Source: Aurantimonas sp. 22II-16-19i
Lineage (GTDB): Bacteria > Pseudomonadota > Alphaproteobacteria > Rhizobiales > Rhizobiaceae
Assembly: GCF_002088275.1 (NCBI RefSeq)
Contig: NZ_AQQS01000005.1
Coordinates: 114,752-178,751, forward strand
Length of the DNA: 64,000 bases
Direction: 5' to 3'
Shown here: in pieces, positions 15,417 to 24,175 of the stretch
How positions within the stretch are numbered: position 1 is the first letter of the stretch
How the letters are laid out: every line of letters starts with the position of its first letter
Program-made: the position numbers and the translations under genes
Notes under the pieces: model-generated
Seen by the model: only the letters and a program-made list of their open reading frames with translations
Databases searched by the model: none
What the model was told of the DNA's origin: nothing

Positions 15417-17021
15417 ATGACGGCGACAGACTTCGGACAGCGTTTTGCCTTCGCCGATCGGGCGCTTCCCCGGCTTCTGGAGCGCCAGGCGGCGCACCAT
15501 GGAAAGGCGGCGTTCGTCAGCTTTCCGGACGGGCCGACATGGTCCTTCGACGCAGCGACCGGGATCGCGGCGACCTATGCCGGCGCGCTCGCCGCTGTGG
15601 GCGTCGCGGCGGGCGACCGGGTGGCGCTGATCGTCTCCAACCGGGCCGAGTTTCTCCAGGCGTTCTTCGGCTGCGCCTGGCTCGGCGCGGTCGCCGTGCC
15701 GATCAACACCGCGTCCCGCGGCCTGCAGCTGCGCCATATCCTGGAGAATTGCGGTGCGAGGCTGCTGGTCATCGAGGCGGCCTTCCTGCCCGCCCTCGAC
15801 ACCATCGCGCTCAGGGATGTCGGGGTCGAGACGGTCTGGCTCGTCGGCGGTAAGGACGAGGCGCCGCGCCTGGACTTGGGCTGCGATCTCCGTGCCTGGC
15901 CGGGGGGCGGTGATCCCCGTCCGGCCGCCGCCGTCAAGCCCGGCGACACGGCCGCGATCATCTACACCTCCGGGACGACCGGCCCGTCGAAGGGCGTCTG
16001 CTGCCCGCATGCCAACCTCTTCTGGTGGGGCGCCAACACCGCCGACCTGTTGTCCCTCCAGGCCGGCGATCGGCTCTACACGACGCTGCCGCTGTTCCAC
16101 GTCAACGCGCTCAACACCGTCTACCAGGCGCTCCTGACTGGCTCGACGGTGATCGTCGGCAGGCGGTTCTCCGTCTCCGGTCTCTGGCCGGCGCTGGTCG
16201 AGAGCCAGGCGACCGTGACCTATCTCCTCGGCGCAATGGCGCCGATGCTGCTGTCGCGGCCACCGACACCCCTCGACCGGGCGCACAAGGTCCGCATCGC
16301 CCTCGGTCCGGGCGTCCCGGCGCAGTTCCACGTGCCTTTCCAGGAGCGCTTCGGCTTCGGTCTCGTCGAGGGCTACGGCTCCACCGAGACGAACTTCGTC
16401 ATCGGGGCGAAGCCCGGCGAGGCACGCCCCGGAACAATGGGGACGGTCCGGCCCGGCTTTGCCGCCCGCGTCGTCGACGCGGACGACACCGAGGTGGCGG
16501 ACGGAGAGGCGGGCGAGCTGGTCCTGCGGGCGGACGAGCCCTTCGCCTTTTCGACCGGGTACTACCGCATGGCCGAGAAGACCGTCGAAGCCTGGCGGAA
16601 CCTCTGGTTTCATACCGGCGACCGGGTGGTGCGGGACGCAGACGGCTTCTTCCGCTTCGTCGACCGGCTGAAGGATGCCATCCGGCGGCGCGGGGAGAAC
16701 ATTTCCTCCTTCGAGGTCGAGCAGGTGCTGTCCGCCCATCCCGCCGTCGCGGCGGCCGCGGCCTATCCGGTCCGCTCGGATCTGGCCGAAGACGAGGTGA
16801 TGGCCGCGGTGGTCCTGAAGGACGGCGCCAGCCTCGGTGCCGCCGAACTCATCAGCTTTGCGGCGCCGAATCTGCCCTACTATGCGGTGCCGCGTTACCT
16901 GGACTTCGTCGAGGCGCTGCCGACCACCGAGAACGGCAAGGTGCAGAAGTTCAAGCTGTCCGAGCGCGGCGTGACGCCGACGACCTTCGACCGCGAGGCG
17001 GCCGGCATCAAGGTGCGGTGA
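15417..17021 (+). CDS. AMP-forming aryl/acyl-CoA ligase
   Basis: A 534-residue adenylate-forming CoA ligase. It carries the IIYTSGTTGPSKGV loop, the TETNFV segment after the GYGS motif, WFHTGDRVVRDADGFFRF, the RLKDAIRRRGENIS hinge and NGKVQKFKL with the catalytic lysine. The ATG at 15417 is preceded by GGAAAGGG at a good distance; the open frame upstream lies in the thioesterase gene. It resembles the ligase at 7498-9144 (CaiC-like branch) more than the benzoate-type ligase at 33754-35397. It is the third gene of the monooxygenase operon, so its substrate is probably a pathway acid, but anthranilate itself is better assigned to the 33754 gene. Confidence 0.88.
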   Translation: MTATDFGQRFAFADRALPRLLERQAAHHGKAAFVSFPDGPTWSFDAATGIAATYAGALAAVGVAAGDRVALIVSNRAEFLQAFFGCAWLGAVAVPINTASRGLQLRHILENCGARLLVIEAAFLPALDTIALRDVGVETVWLVGGKDEAPRLDLGCDLRAWPGGGDPRPAAAVKPGDTAAIIYTSGTTGPSKGVCCPHANLFWWGANTADLLSLQAGDRLYTTLPLFHVNALNTVYQALLTGSTVIVGRRFSVSGLWPALVESQATVTYLLGAMAPMLLSRPPTPLDRAHKVRIALGPGVPAQFHVPFQERFGFGLVEGYGSTETNFVIGAKPGEARPGTMGTVRPGFAARVVDADDTEVADGEAGELVLRADEPFAFSTGYYRMAEKTVEAWRNLWFHTGDRVVRDADGFFRFVDRLKDAIRRRGENISSFEVEQVLSAHPAVAAAAAYPVRSDLAEDEVMAAVVLKDGASLGAAELISFAAPNLPYYAVPRYLDFVEALPTTENGKVQKFKLSERGVTPTTFDREAAGIKVR

Positions 17022-17055
17022 GGCCGGGTGGCCGGCTCACGCGAGACGGACGACG

Positions 17056-17838
17056 TCAGGGCCGGCCCCTGGCGACGAGGCTGCGGAAGTCCGCCTTGGC
17101 CCGCTCGGGCGCCAGCGCGAAGCTCGGGCCCCGGCTCGGCTCGATGCCGTCCATGCGATGCAGCTGCACCCACATCTCGGCGCTCTTCAGGCCGATGGCG
17201 GCACAGTTGATCACCGGGGCGTGGCCGACCTTGAAGCCATGCTCGCTGCCGCACAGAAGCCCCGGCAGGACGCCGGCCGGCACGATCACGTCGGCGCCGG
17301 CTTCGACGAGCGGTGTCGCGCAGCGGGTGAAGTCGGCGAGCATGCGCTGCCGGGCCGTCTCGTCTCCGGCGAAGGCCGCGGAGAAATCCTCCGGCCGGCA
17401 GGCCATCGCCGTCACGTGGCGGATGCGGTCGGCGAGCCCGTAGCGCTCGGCCTGCTCCAGGTGCCAGACCTCGAAGACCGGATCGAGGGTCACCAGGCCG
17501 AGCCTGCGGCCGAGCTGCGCTGCGGCGTGGAGCGTCGCCTCGCCGACGCCGATCACCGGAATCCGCACCGCCGAGCGCAGCTCGTAGAGGCCGGGATCCT
17601 GGAAATGGCCCATGACGTAGGCGTCGAACCCATCCTCCTCGGCCTGAAGGCCGTTGTCGACGGCGACCGTCGCGCAGCGCATCTCGGCAAGCCGGCCGAA
17701 GTCGCGGTCGGGCGGCGAGATGCCGGCGACATGGACGCTGGTGCCGGGGGCGGCGATGGCGTTCAGATAGGCCGAAAGCCGCTCCATGTAGGGACGGCTC
17801 GCGGTCGCGTCGATGAAGCTCTGCCAGAAGATCCTCAT
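17056..17838 (-). CDS. Asp/Glu/hydantoin racemase-fold protein without the usual cysteine pair
   Basis: A 260-residue protein of the Asp/Glu racemase superfamily. The two half-sites normally carry cysteines (CFGDPG and GCAGM contexts); here they read MGHFQDPGL at about residue 78 and VIVPAGVLPG near residue 190, so both cysteines are absent. Racemisation by the usual two-base mechanism is therefore doubtful; decarboxylase- or isomerase-like activity, or a changed nucleophile, is possible. The ATG at 17838 overlaps the upstream SRPBCC stop (ATGA). The two genes form a small minus-strand operon divergent from the enoyl-CoA hydratase operon. Confidence 0.75.
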   Translation of the reverse strand: MRIFWQSFIDATASRPYMERLSAYLNAIAAPGTSVHVAGISPPDRDFGRLAEMRCATVAVDNGLQAEEDGFDAYVMGHFQDPGLYELRSAVRIPVIGVGEATLHAAAQLGRRLGLVTLDPVFEVWHLEQAERYGLADRIRHVTAMACRPEDFSAAFAGDETARQRMLADFTRCATPLVEAGADVIVPAGVLPGLLCGSEHGFKVGHAPVINCAAIGLKSAEMWVQLHRMDGIEPSRGPSFALAPERAKADFRSLVARGRP

Positions 17839-18260
17839 CGCTCCAAAAGCCCCTTGATCAGGAACATCTCGGCTTCGTGGGAGGTGGAGGTCTGCATCCA
17901 GGCCGCCTCGCTCTGGTCGGCGAGGCGCCAGGACAGGAGCGTGACGACGCACTGCTCCGGGCCCATGTTCAGGACCGGCCCGGGGATGACCCGCGACATG
18001 TTGCGGAACCGCAGGGCGTCGATGCTCGGGCCGACGTCGTAGTCGACGAGCAGCCTGTCGCGGTCGACCTTGAGGCGGACATAGGTCTGCCGGCCCGAGA
18101 ACAGCGACGTGCCGACGACGAGGCCGGGCTCGATCTCCCGGCGCTCATAGCTGCCGAGCGTCCAGCGGCCCTGGCTGAGGCCGTCGGCCATGATCTCGAA
18201 GGCGGTCTCCGCCGGCCGCTCGACCATGATGCTCGAGGAGTGGCAGTGGGGGTCCTGCAT
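17835..18260 (-). CDS. SRPBCC/START-like fold protein of unknown function
   Basis: A 141-residue protein with the helix-grip pattern: an N-terminal strand, then RPAETAFEIMADG, a glycine-rich turn (EPGLVVGTSLFSG), alternating strands, and a C-terminal helix (SHEAEMFLIKGLLER). This is typical of polyketide cyclase/START-domain proteins that hold a hydrophobic ligand. No catalytic motif is obvious. The start codon is ambiguous: ATG 18260 is used, and ATG 18227 would also keep the fold. It is co-transcribed with the racemase-like gene and shares its 170-base promoter gap, with an operator at 18355-18373, with the divergent hydratase. Confidence 0.6.
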   Translation of the reverse strand: MQDPHCHSSSIMVERPAETAFEIMADGLSQGRWTLGSYERREIEPGLVVGTSLFSGRQTYVRLKVDRDRLLVDYDVGPSIDALRFRNMSRVIPGPVLNMGPEQCVVTLLSWRLADQSEAAWMQTSTSHEAEMFLIKGLLER

Positions 18261-18354
18261 GGGCGGGGTCCGACGACGTTGGAGGGGAAGCGAGGCGGAG
18301 CACAGCGGCAGAAGACAACGGCGAACGGGTGGCGCGGGCTTCCGTCGTCGGTAT

Positions 18355-18373
18355 ATAGTTTAAGCTTAAAGTG
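18355..18373. promoter_or_regulatory. Palindromic operator, copy 4 (divergent promoter gap)
   Basis: ATAGTTTAAGCTTAAAGTG contains TTTAAGCTTAAA (18359-18370), a perfect 12-base palindrome and the cleanest half-sites in the window. It lies 59 bases before the enoyl-CoA hydratase start and 95 bases from the divergent SRPBCC start, so one bound dimer could control both directions. Confidence 0.8.
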
Positions 18374-18431
18374 ACTAACGTGGCGAGCCGTGTCAACGAC
18401 GGCGCGCCGCAGGGCGAGAGGGAGACGGGCG

Positions 18432-19202
18432 ATGGCCGCGACGGAGCTCGAACGACACGAGGATGGCGTTGCGCTCCTGCGCATGAACCGGCCCGAGACG
18501 CGCAACGCGCTGACCGCGGACCTGCGCGAGGAACTGGCGGCCCATTTCGGCGCGCTCGCCGCCGACGGAGAGGTGAGGGCCGTCGTCCTCACCGGTGGTC
18601 CCAAGGCGTTCGCCGCGGGCGCCGACCTCAAGGCGATGGCCGAGGCATCGGCGTCGGAGATGATGCTGCGCGGGCTCGAACGGCTCTGGGCGCCGATCAA
18701 GGGCTTCCCGAAGCCGCTGATCGCCGCGGTGGAAGGCTGGGCGCTCGGCGGCGGGGCCGAACTCGCCATGCATGCCGACATCATCGTCGCCAGCGAGAGC
18801 GCGAAGTTCGGCCAGCCCGAGATCAAGGTCGGCATCATGCCGGGCGCCGGTGGCACCCAGCGGCTGACCCGGGCCGTCGGCAAGTTCAAGGCGATGAAGA
18901 TCCTTCTGACCGGCGAACCCTTCGGTGCGGCCGAGGCCGAGGCGATGGGGCTCGTCTCCGAGGTCGTTCCGGATGGAACCGCGCTGGACCGGGCGCTGGA
19001 ACTCGCCCGCGCCATCGCCGCCATGCCGCCGATCGCCGCTCGCAAGATCAAGGAGACGGTGCTCGCCGGCGCGGACCAGCCGCTGGATTCCGCACTCCTG
19101 ATGGAGCGGCAGGCCTTCCAGCTGCTCTTCGATACGGCCGACCAGAAGGAGGGCATGCGAGCCTTCCTCGAGAAGCGCAAGCCGAGCTTTACCGGGCGCT
19201 GA
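18432..19202 (+). CDS. Enoyl-CoA hydratase (crotonase family, PaaF-like)
   Basis: A 256-residue crotonase. The oxyanion-hole segments AFAAGADLKAM and ALGGGAELAMHAD are present, and both glutamates expected for hydration are seen (GGGAELA and PEIKVGIMPGAGGTQRL). It should add water to a 2-enoyl-CoA during beta-oxidation-like breakdown of the opened ring. ATG 18432 follows a GGGAGACGGGCG ribosome site; the frame from 18390 has an arginine-rich non-conserved extension. The 3-hydroxyacyl-CoA dehydrogenase gene follows after 91 bases, giving the classical hydratase/dehydrogenase pair. Confidence 0.92.
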   Translation: MAATELERHEDGVALLRMNRPETRNALTADLREELAAHFGALAADGEVRAVVLTGGPKAFAAGADLKAMAEASASEMMLRGLERLWAPIKGFPKPLIAAVEGWALGGGAELAMHADIIVASESAKFGQPEIKVGIMPGAGGTQRLTRAVGKFKAMKILLTGEPFGAAEAEAMGLVSEVVPDGTALDRALELARAIAAMPPIAARKIKETVLAGADQPLDSALLMERQAFQLLFDTADQKEGMRAFLEKRKPSFTGR

Positions 19203-19293
19203 CGCGCGACGGCTGGGTCGGGAGACCCGGTCGAGGGGCCCGGTCCTGGGGCGTGATCAGGGGGCCGAACAAGGCGGCCCCAACAAGGGAACA

Positions 19294-20862
19294 ATGCGCA
19301 TGAATGATCGTATCGCTGCTTTCGGCGACCGCGCCGCGCCGCTGACGCTCGGCATCGTCGGGGCCGGCACCATGGGACGCGGCATCGCGCAGATCGCCGC
19401 GGAGGCCGGCGTCGACGTGATCCTCGCCGACGTCGCGCCCGATGCCGGGCGGGCAGGCCGCGACTTCGTCGAGAACATGCTGAAGCGCAAGGTCGAGAAG
19501 GGCCGGATGAGCGTGGCCGAGGCCGAAGCGGCGACCCGACGCGTCCGGCCGCTCGTCCTTTCCGACGCCGACGCCTATCGCGGCTTTGCGTCCTGCGACC
19601 TGGTCATCGAGGCGGTCGTCGAGCGCATGGAGGTCAAGCACGGGGTGCTGAAGGCCCTCGAGGCCGCGGTCGGGCCGGACTGCATCCTCGCCACCAACAC
19701 CTCCTCGCTCTCCGTCACCGGCTTTGCGGCCGCCGCCGAACGGCCGGAGCGGGTCGCCGGCTATCACTTCTTCAACCCGGTTCCCCTGATGCGGGTCGTC
19801 GAGGTGATCGCAGGCGCGCGCACGGCGCCCGGCACTGTGGCCTGCCTCGAGGCACTGGCGAGGCGGATGGGACACCGGCCGGCCCGCGCCACCGACACGC
19901 CGGGCTTCCTGGTCAACCACGCCGGACGGGCCTTCACCTCCGAGGGCCTGCGCATCGTCGGCGAGGGCATCTGCGGCTTCGCCGACGTCGACCGGGTCAT
20001 GGTGGAGGCGGCAGGCTTCAACATGGGGCCGTTCCAGCTGATGGATCTCGTCGGGATGGACGTCGCCCAGGCGGTCAGCGAGTCGCTTTACCGGCAGTAT
20101 TACGAGGAGCCGCGCTTTCGCCCGTCGCCGCTCGGCGCCCAGCGCAAGGCGGCGGGGCTGCTTGGACGCAAGAGCGGCGAGGGCTTCTACGTCTATCGAG
20201 GCGGCAAGGCCGAGCCGGTGGACGAGGCGCAGCTGCCGGTTGCCGACTCGTCCCGGCGCCCGGTCTGGGTGAGCGGCCGCGACGAGGCTGCGTCCGAGGA
20301 GCTGCGGCAGATCCTCGCCAGCGCCGGGGCGGAGGTCGAGGCGAGCGCGGCCCCCTCGGCCGATGCGCTGTGCTTCGTCGCGCCATGGGGCATGGACGCC
20401 AGCATGGCCGCCCTGGAGGAGGGGCTCGACCCGTGCCGCACGGTCGCCGTCGACATGCTGTTCGCCGGCAGGGGCAGGCGTACCCTGATGACGGGCGTCG
20501 TCAGCGATCGGGCCTGCCGCGACCAGGCCCACGCGCTTCTGGCCGCGGACGGAACGGGGGTGTCGGTGATCCACGACAGCCCCGGTTTCGTCGCGCAGCG
20601 GATCGTGGCGAGCATCGTCAATCTCGGCTGCGAGATGGCCCAGCAGCGGGTGGCGGCGCCGGAGGACATCGACGCCGCCGTCACGCTGGGCCTCGGCTAT
20701 CCCAAGGGCCCGCTGGCCTTCGGCGATGCCATCGGCCCGAAGCGGATCCTGGCGATCCTTGCGGCGATGCACGATTTCTACGGCGATCCGCGCTACCGCC
20801 CCAGCCCCTGGCTCGTCCGCCGCGCCCGTCTCGGCGTGCCGCTGACGACGCCGGAGGGATAG
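19294..20862 (+). CDS. 3-hydroxyacyl-CoA dehydrogenase, double C-domain type (PaaH-like)
   Basis: A 522-residue NAD-dependent enzyme. The N-terminal Rossmann motif is GIVGAGTMGRGIAQIAAEAG near residue 15. The HAD signature GYHFFNPVPLM carries the catalytic histidine. One C-terminal domain spans about 190-290, then a variable linker, and a second helical domain (HDSPGFVAQRI ... GYPKGPLAFGDAIG) spans about 420-515. This long form matches the enzyme of the phenylacetate pathway. It would oxidise the 3-hydroxyacyl-CoA from the preceding hydratase to a 3-oxoacyl-CoA. The start ATGCGCATG at 19294 has GGGAAC upstream; internal ATG 19300 is an alternative. Confidence 0.92.
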   Translation: MRMNDRIAAFGDRAAPLTLGIVGAGTMGRGIAQIAAEAGVDVILADVAPDAGRAGRDFVENMLKRKVEKGRMSVAEAEAATRRVRPLVLSDADAYRGFASCDLVIEAVVERMEVKHGVLKALEAAVGPDCILATNTSSLSVTGFAAAAERPERVAGYHFFNPVPLMRVVEVIAGARTAPGTVACLEALARRMGHRPARATDTPGFLVNHAGRAFTSEGLRIVGEGICGFADVDRVMVEAAGFNMGPFQLMDLVGMDVAQAVSESLYRQYYEEPRFRPSPLGAQRKAAGLLGRKSGEGFYVYRGGKAEPVDEAQLPVADSSRRPVWVSGRDEAASEELRQILASAGAEVEASAAPSADALCFVAPWGMDASMAALEEGLDPCRTVAVDMLFAGRGRRTLMTGVVSDRACRDQAHALLAADGTGVSVIHDSPGFVAQRIVASIVNLGCEMAQQRVAAPEDIDAAVTLGLGYPKGPLAFGDAIGPKRILAILAAMHDFYGDPRYRPSPWLVRRARLGVPLTTPEG

Positions 20863-21002
20863 GGCGCCATGTCTGGAGAGGGGCGAGCCGGGAGCGCTCC
20901 GCGACATGCGAAGCGCCCCCGCCTGCGACGGGCCAGCCGATGATCCGTCAGGTGATGAACCTCATGTAAGGCACTGACCCCAATCGACGATCGATCAGCG
21001 CA

Positions 21003-22277
21003 TCACTGGCCCAGCTGGTCCTTCAGCGCGGTGACGTCGTCCGCCGACATCTCGCCGGTGGTGACGACCGCGCCGTCGGTGATCTTCCACAGGCGGAACG
21101 GGCCGGTGATGTCGCCATACTGGTCGAAGTTGACCGGGCCGATGACGCCTTCGTAGCGGATCGGCTTGCCTTCCTTGATCAGCGCCAGCGCCTTCTTGAA
21201 CTCCTCCGGCCCGGCGAAGACCGTCTCGCCCTTCGGATCGACAACCTCCGGGATCGCGGCCTTGATCGCCGCGGGTTCGGCCTTGCCGGCCTTGGCGATG
21301 GCGAGGCCGACGATCGCGCCCGCGTCGTAGGAGCGGTCGGCCGCCGGAGCGTCCGGCTTGATGCCGCCGGAGAACGCTTCGTAGTTGTCGTAGAAATACT
21401 GGCTGGACTTGGTCGGGCTGGTGCCGGACGAGGTGCCATAGGCGTTGTCGAGATAGCGCGCGCCCACGGCCTCGATGAAGTCGGTGGAATTCATGCCGTC
21501 GTTCAGGAGGAACGTCGCAGGGCCGCCCTGGCTGATCCAGGCGCGGGCGATGGTCGCGCCGTCGACCGGGTAGCTGATCAGGTAGAGGCCCTCCGGCTCG
21601 CCTTCCATCGCCGCGGTGGCTTCGGAGGTGTAGCTCGCCTGCTTCTCGTTATAGGGCGTCACCGAGGTGATCTTGCCGCCCAGCGACTCGTAGGCCTTCT
21701 GGAACTCGCGCATCATGTTGACGCCGAAGTCGTTGTTGACGTGGACGATCGCCAGCTTGTCGAGGCCCTGATCCATGGCGTATTTCGCCGCCGCGGTGCC
21801 CTGGAGGGCGTCGGAGGTGATGGTGCGGAAGAAGACACCGTTGGTCTTGCCCTCGCGGGCGAGCTCGGTCAGCGTCGGGGAGGAGGAGGCCGGCGAGACC
21901 TGCGGCACTCCGGCGGAAGCCGTCACGGAGGTGAGGATCGGGATCGACACCGACGAGATGATGCCGCCGATCAGCACCGGCACCTTCTGGACGTTGACGA
22001 GCTGGGTGGCCTGGTCGACGGCGACATTGCCCTGGCTCTGGCTGTCGCGGGTCTCGGTCGCGAGCTTGCAGCCGTTCACGCCGCCGGCCTCGTTGAGGTC
22101 GCGGAAGGCCATGTCGACGGACTTGGCGCCGGCCTGGCCGTACTGGCCGGCGGGACCGGTCAGCTCCATGACCATGCCGACGGTCACCGTGCAGTCCTGG
22201 GCAAGGGCGGTCCCGGCCGCGAAGTGGAGCGACGCCGCGCAGAGGGCCGAGGATAGAAGAAGCGTCCTAGTCGTCAT
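21003..22277 (-). CDS. Branched-chain amino acid-type ABC substrate-binding protein (LivJ family)
   Basis: A 424-residue periplasmic receptor of the Leu/Ile/Val-binding protein family. A signal peptide (TTRTLLLSSALCAASLHFAAGTALAQ) is followed by DCTVTVGMVMELTGPAGQYGQ, the usual family opening. The ligand-domain segment PVLIGGIISSVSIPILTSV and the Y-rich late region are conserved. It is the last gene of the GntR-headed minus operon, while the matching permease and ATPase genes (25107-28625) lie across the divergent promoter. Its linkage to kynU/kynA suggests tryptophan, kynurenine, anthranilate or a related aromatic ligand, which is inference. Confidence 0.9.
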   Translation of the reverse strand: MTTRTLLLSSALCAASLHFAAGTALAQDCTVTVGMVMELTGPAGQYGQAGAKSVDMAFRDLNEAGGVNGCKLATETRDSQSQGNVAVDQATQLVNVQKVPVLIGGIISSVSIPILTSVTASAGVPQVSPASSSPTLTELAREGKTNGVFFRTITSDALQGTAAAKYAMDQGLDKLAIVHVNNDFGVNMMREFQKAYESLGGKITSVTPYNEKQASYTSEATAAMEGEPEGLYLISYPVDGATIARAWISQGGPATFLLNDGMNSTDFIEAVGARYLDNAYGTSSGTSPTKSSQYFYDNYEAFSGGIKPDAPAADRSYDAGAIVGLAIAKAGKAEPAAIKAAIPEVVDPKGETVFAGPEEFKKALALIKEGKPIRYEGVIGPVNFDQYGDITGPFRLWKITDGAVVTTGEMSADDVTALKDQLGQ

Positions 22278-22287
22278 GCCATTTCCC

Positions 22288-22743
22288 TCAGGTTGACCGG
22301 CCGCCGATCGGCGTCGGTTGGGTTGAAACCATCATGGTTTCCTGCAGATGCCGCCACACGACGCCGTTCGGCGCCGCCGGCGCGGCGAGAAAGAATGCCG
22401 TCGCCCGGCGCCGGGTCTCGGTGCCCTTCGAGGACTGCCGCTCGACATAGGTGACCAGCGCCGCGTCGCTCCCCTCGAAGACGATGCCGCCATCCTCGAT
22501 GGTGATCGAGAACGCCTCGTCCTCCTCGAGCCGCCGCCGGCCGAGCAGCGCGGCGAGGTCGGCGGCGGTGACGATCCTGCCCTCGGGCGAGATGCGGACG
22601 AAGGCAGGATCGAAGGTGGAGAGGCGCGTTTCGAGCACGGCCGGGTCGCGGATCCGGCCGGTGAACCAGTCGGCGAAGAAGGCGTGCGCCGCCTCGACCT
22701 CCGCCAGCGCGTTTTCGCCGAGGGTGCGGGCTGCCGTCGTCAT
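22288..22743 (-). CDS. SnoaL/NTF2-like small protein
   Basis: A 151-residue protein with an alpha+beta NTF2-like pattern: an N-terminal helix (EAAHAFFADWFTG), a central ISPEGRIVTAADLAALLG segment, and paired strands with FSITIEDGGIVFEGSDAALVTYVERQ, ending in GVVWRHLQETMM. No catalytic residues can be assigned. The ATG overlaps the stop of the aldo/keto reductase gene (ATGA), and the receptor gene follows 10 bases downstream, so it is translationally embedded in the operon. It could act as an isomerase or as a ligand-binding accessory protein. Confidence 0.7.
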   Translation of the reverse strand: MTTAARTLGENALAEVEAAHAFFADWFTGRIRDPAVLETRLSTFDPAFVRISPEGRIVTAADLAALLGRRRLEEDEAFSITIEDGGIVFEGSDAALVTYVERQSSKGTETRRRATAFFLAAPAAPNGVVWRHLQETMMVSTQPTPIGGRST

Positions 22744-23795
22744 GCCGCCGTACCGTTCAGGCCGTATTTCATGATCGAGCCGTGCGGGCCGTCGCGGTCG
22801 CGCTCCAGCGCGTAGACGTCGCCCGGCGGCACCCGCATCGCCGAGCGCGCGGCCTCGATCGCCTGGTGGTCGTCCGCGTCCAGCTTCAGATCGGCGATGG
22901 CGAGATTGGCGGGCAGATGGCTGCGGTTGCGGGCGCCGACGATCGTCGCCGCGACCCCCGGCCGGTCCAGCACCCAGCGGCTCGCGACGGTGGCGATGTC
23001 GGTGCCGTGCCGGTCGGCGACGCGCCGCAGCGTCGCCAGAAGGTGCTGGAAGACGCCCCAACCGCCGGCCTCGTCGATGATCAGCTTGTATTTGACGAGC
23101 GAACGGTTCTCCAGCGGGGAGGCGGGTTCCGGCTCCCCCAGCCAGCGATCCGACAGGAAGCCGCCGGCGACCGTCCCGTAGCAGAGGAGCTGGACGCCGT
23201 TGGCGCCGGCCGCCGCCACCATCTCTCGCTCGGGTCTCGTATCGAGCAGCGAATACTGGACCTGCATCGAGACCATCGGTACGCCGGCGCGGCAGAACGC
23301 CAGGAGATGCTCGGTGTCGAAGTTCGTGCCGCCGATGTTGCGGATCTTGCCGGCCTGGCGCAATTGCGTCAGCCAGCCGCCGACCTCCAGCCAGCCATCC
23401 GCCGCATAATCCCACCAGTGGAACTGGACGAGGTCGAGCCGGTCGGTCTTCAGGCGCCGCAGCGAGGTGTCGATCGCCGCCGTCACCGACGCCTGCGTCA
23501 TCTCACCGAGCGCGCCCAGATCCGGGACGAACTTGGTATGGACGCGGACGGCGTCGAGTGCGGCCTGCCCGCGGCGATCCGCATACGCCTCGCGGAACGC
23601 GCCGATGATCTCCTCGACGCCGGTATAGATGTCGGCGCAGTCGAAGGTGACGATGCCGGCATCGGCGAAGGCGATCAGATCCTCGACGCTCTCCCTTGCG
23701 TCGACGGCGCCGTGGCCGCCGGCCAGCTGCCAGTTGCCGCGGATGACGCGGGAGATGCGGTGATCGGCAGAGAGCTCGGCGTATTCCATCGTCAT
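22740..23795 (-). CDS. Aldo/keto reductase
   Basis: A 351-residue (beta/alpha)8 NADPH-dependent oxidoreductase. The catalytic set is visible: aspartate and tyrosine in FDCADIYTG, lysine in VHTKFVPDL, and histidine in LVQFHWWDY. The NADPH-binding region near the C-terminus reads ATIVGARN. ATG 23795 overlaps the upstream TIGR04076 stop by ATGA. The protein is clearly paralogous to the N-terminal part of the fusion at 30822-32288: both carry a near-identical CYGT/AYGT...GGFLSDRWLG block. It may reduce a carbonyl generated during ring degradation; the duplicate suggests two related substrates. Confidence 0.88.
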   Translation of the reverse strand: MTMEYAELSADHRISRVIRGNWQLAGGHGAVDARESVEDLIAFADAGIVTFDCADIYTGVEEIIGAFREAYADRRGQAALDAVRVHTKFVPDLGALGEMTQASVTAAIDTSLRRLKTDRLDLVQFHWWDYAADGWLEVGGWLTQLRQAGKIRNIGGTNFDTEHLLAFCRAGVPMVSMQVQYSLLDTRPEREMVAAAGANGVQLLCYGTVAGGFLSDRWLGEPEPASPLENRSLVKYKLIIDEAGGWGVFQHLLATLRRVADRHGTDIATVASRWVLDRPGVAATIVGARNRSHLPANLAIADLKLDADDHQAIEAARSAMRVPPGDVYALERDRDGPHGSIMKYGLNGTAA

Positions 23796-24175
23796 TCCTC
23801 GTCGGCGTCCGGCAAAGCGGGCGTTGCTTCCGGCTGATGCAGGGGGACCGCGGTGGTCTCGGCATGGCTGAAGCGGCGCAGGCCGAGCCGCGTGATGCGC
23901 AGGCGGCTTGGGCAATTGGGATCGGGGCAGGCGACCTCCGCGTCGGTGCTCATCCAGTCGTTCGGGTGGGTCGGGCGCTGCTTGGCGGCAAGCAGCGGCA
24001 GGACCGCCGCGAGGGAATAGATCGAGAAGCCCTGGCCCTCCGGCAGGTGCAGCATCTCGCCGCGAAGCTCGAAGAAGTCGCCGGCCTTGGCCCCGCAATA
24101 GATCGTCCGGCCCGGCGGGCAGATCGCCTCGACCCTGAGGTCATGGAGCGAGAAGCCGTCATCCGCGTCGCTCAT
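23792..24175 (-). CDS. TIGR04076 family protein
   Basis: A 127-residue protein matching the TIGR04076 pattern as I remember it: a GDFFELRGEMLHLPEGQGFS block, then SLAAVLPLLAAKQR, a DWMSTD motif and a cysteine pair in CPDPNCPSRLRITRLG. The function of this family is not established; the cysteine pair could bind a metal or a cofactor. ATG and stop overlap both neighbours (the GntR regulator and the aldo/keto reductase), so it is firmly in the operon. It is rarely discussed in aromatic catabolism, which makes its position informative. Confidence 0.75.
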   Translation of the reverse strand: MSDADDGFSLHDLRVEAICPPGRTIYCGAKAGDFFELRGEMLHLPEGQGFSIYSLAAVLPLLAAKQRPTHPNDWMSTDAEVACPDPNCPSRLRITRLGLRRFSHAETTAVPLHQPEATPALPDADEE

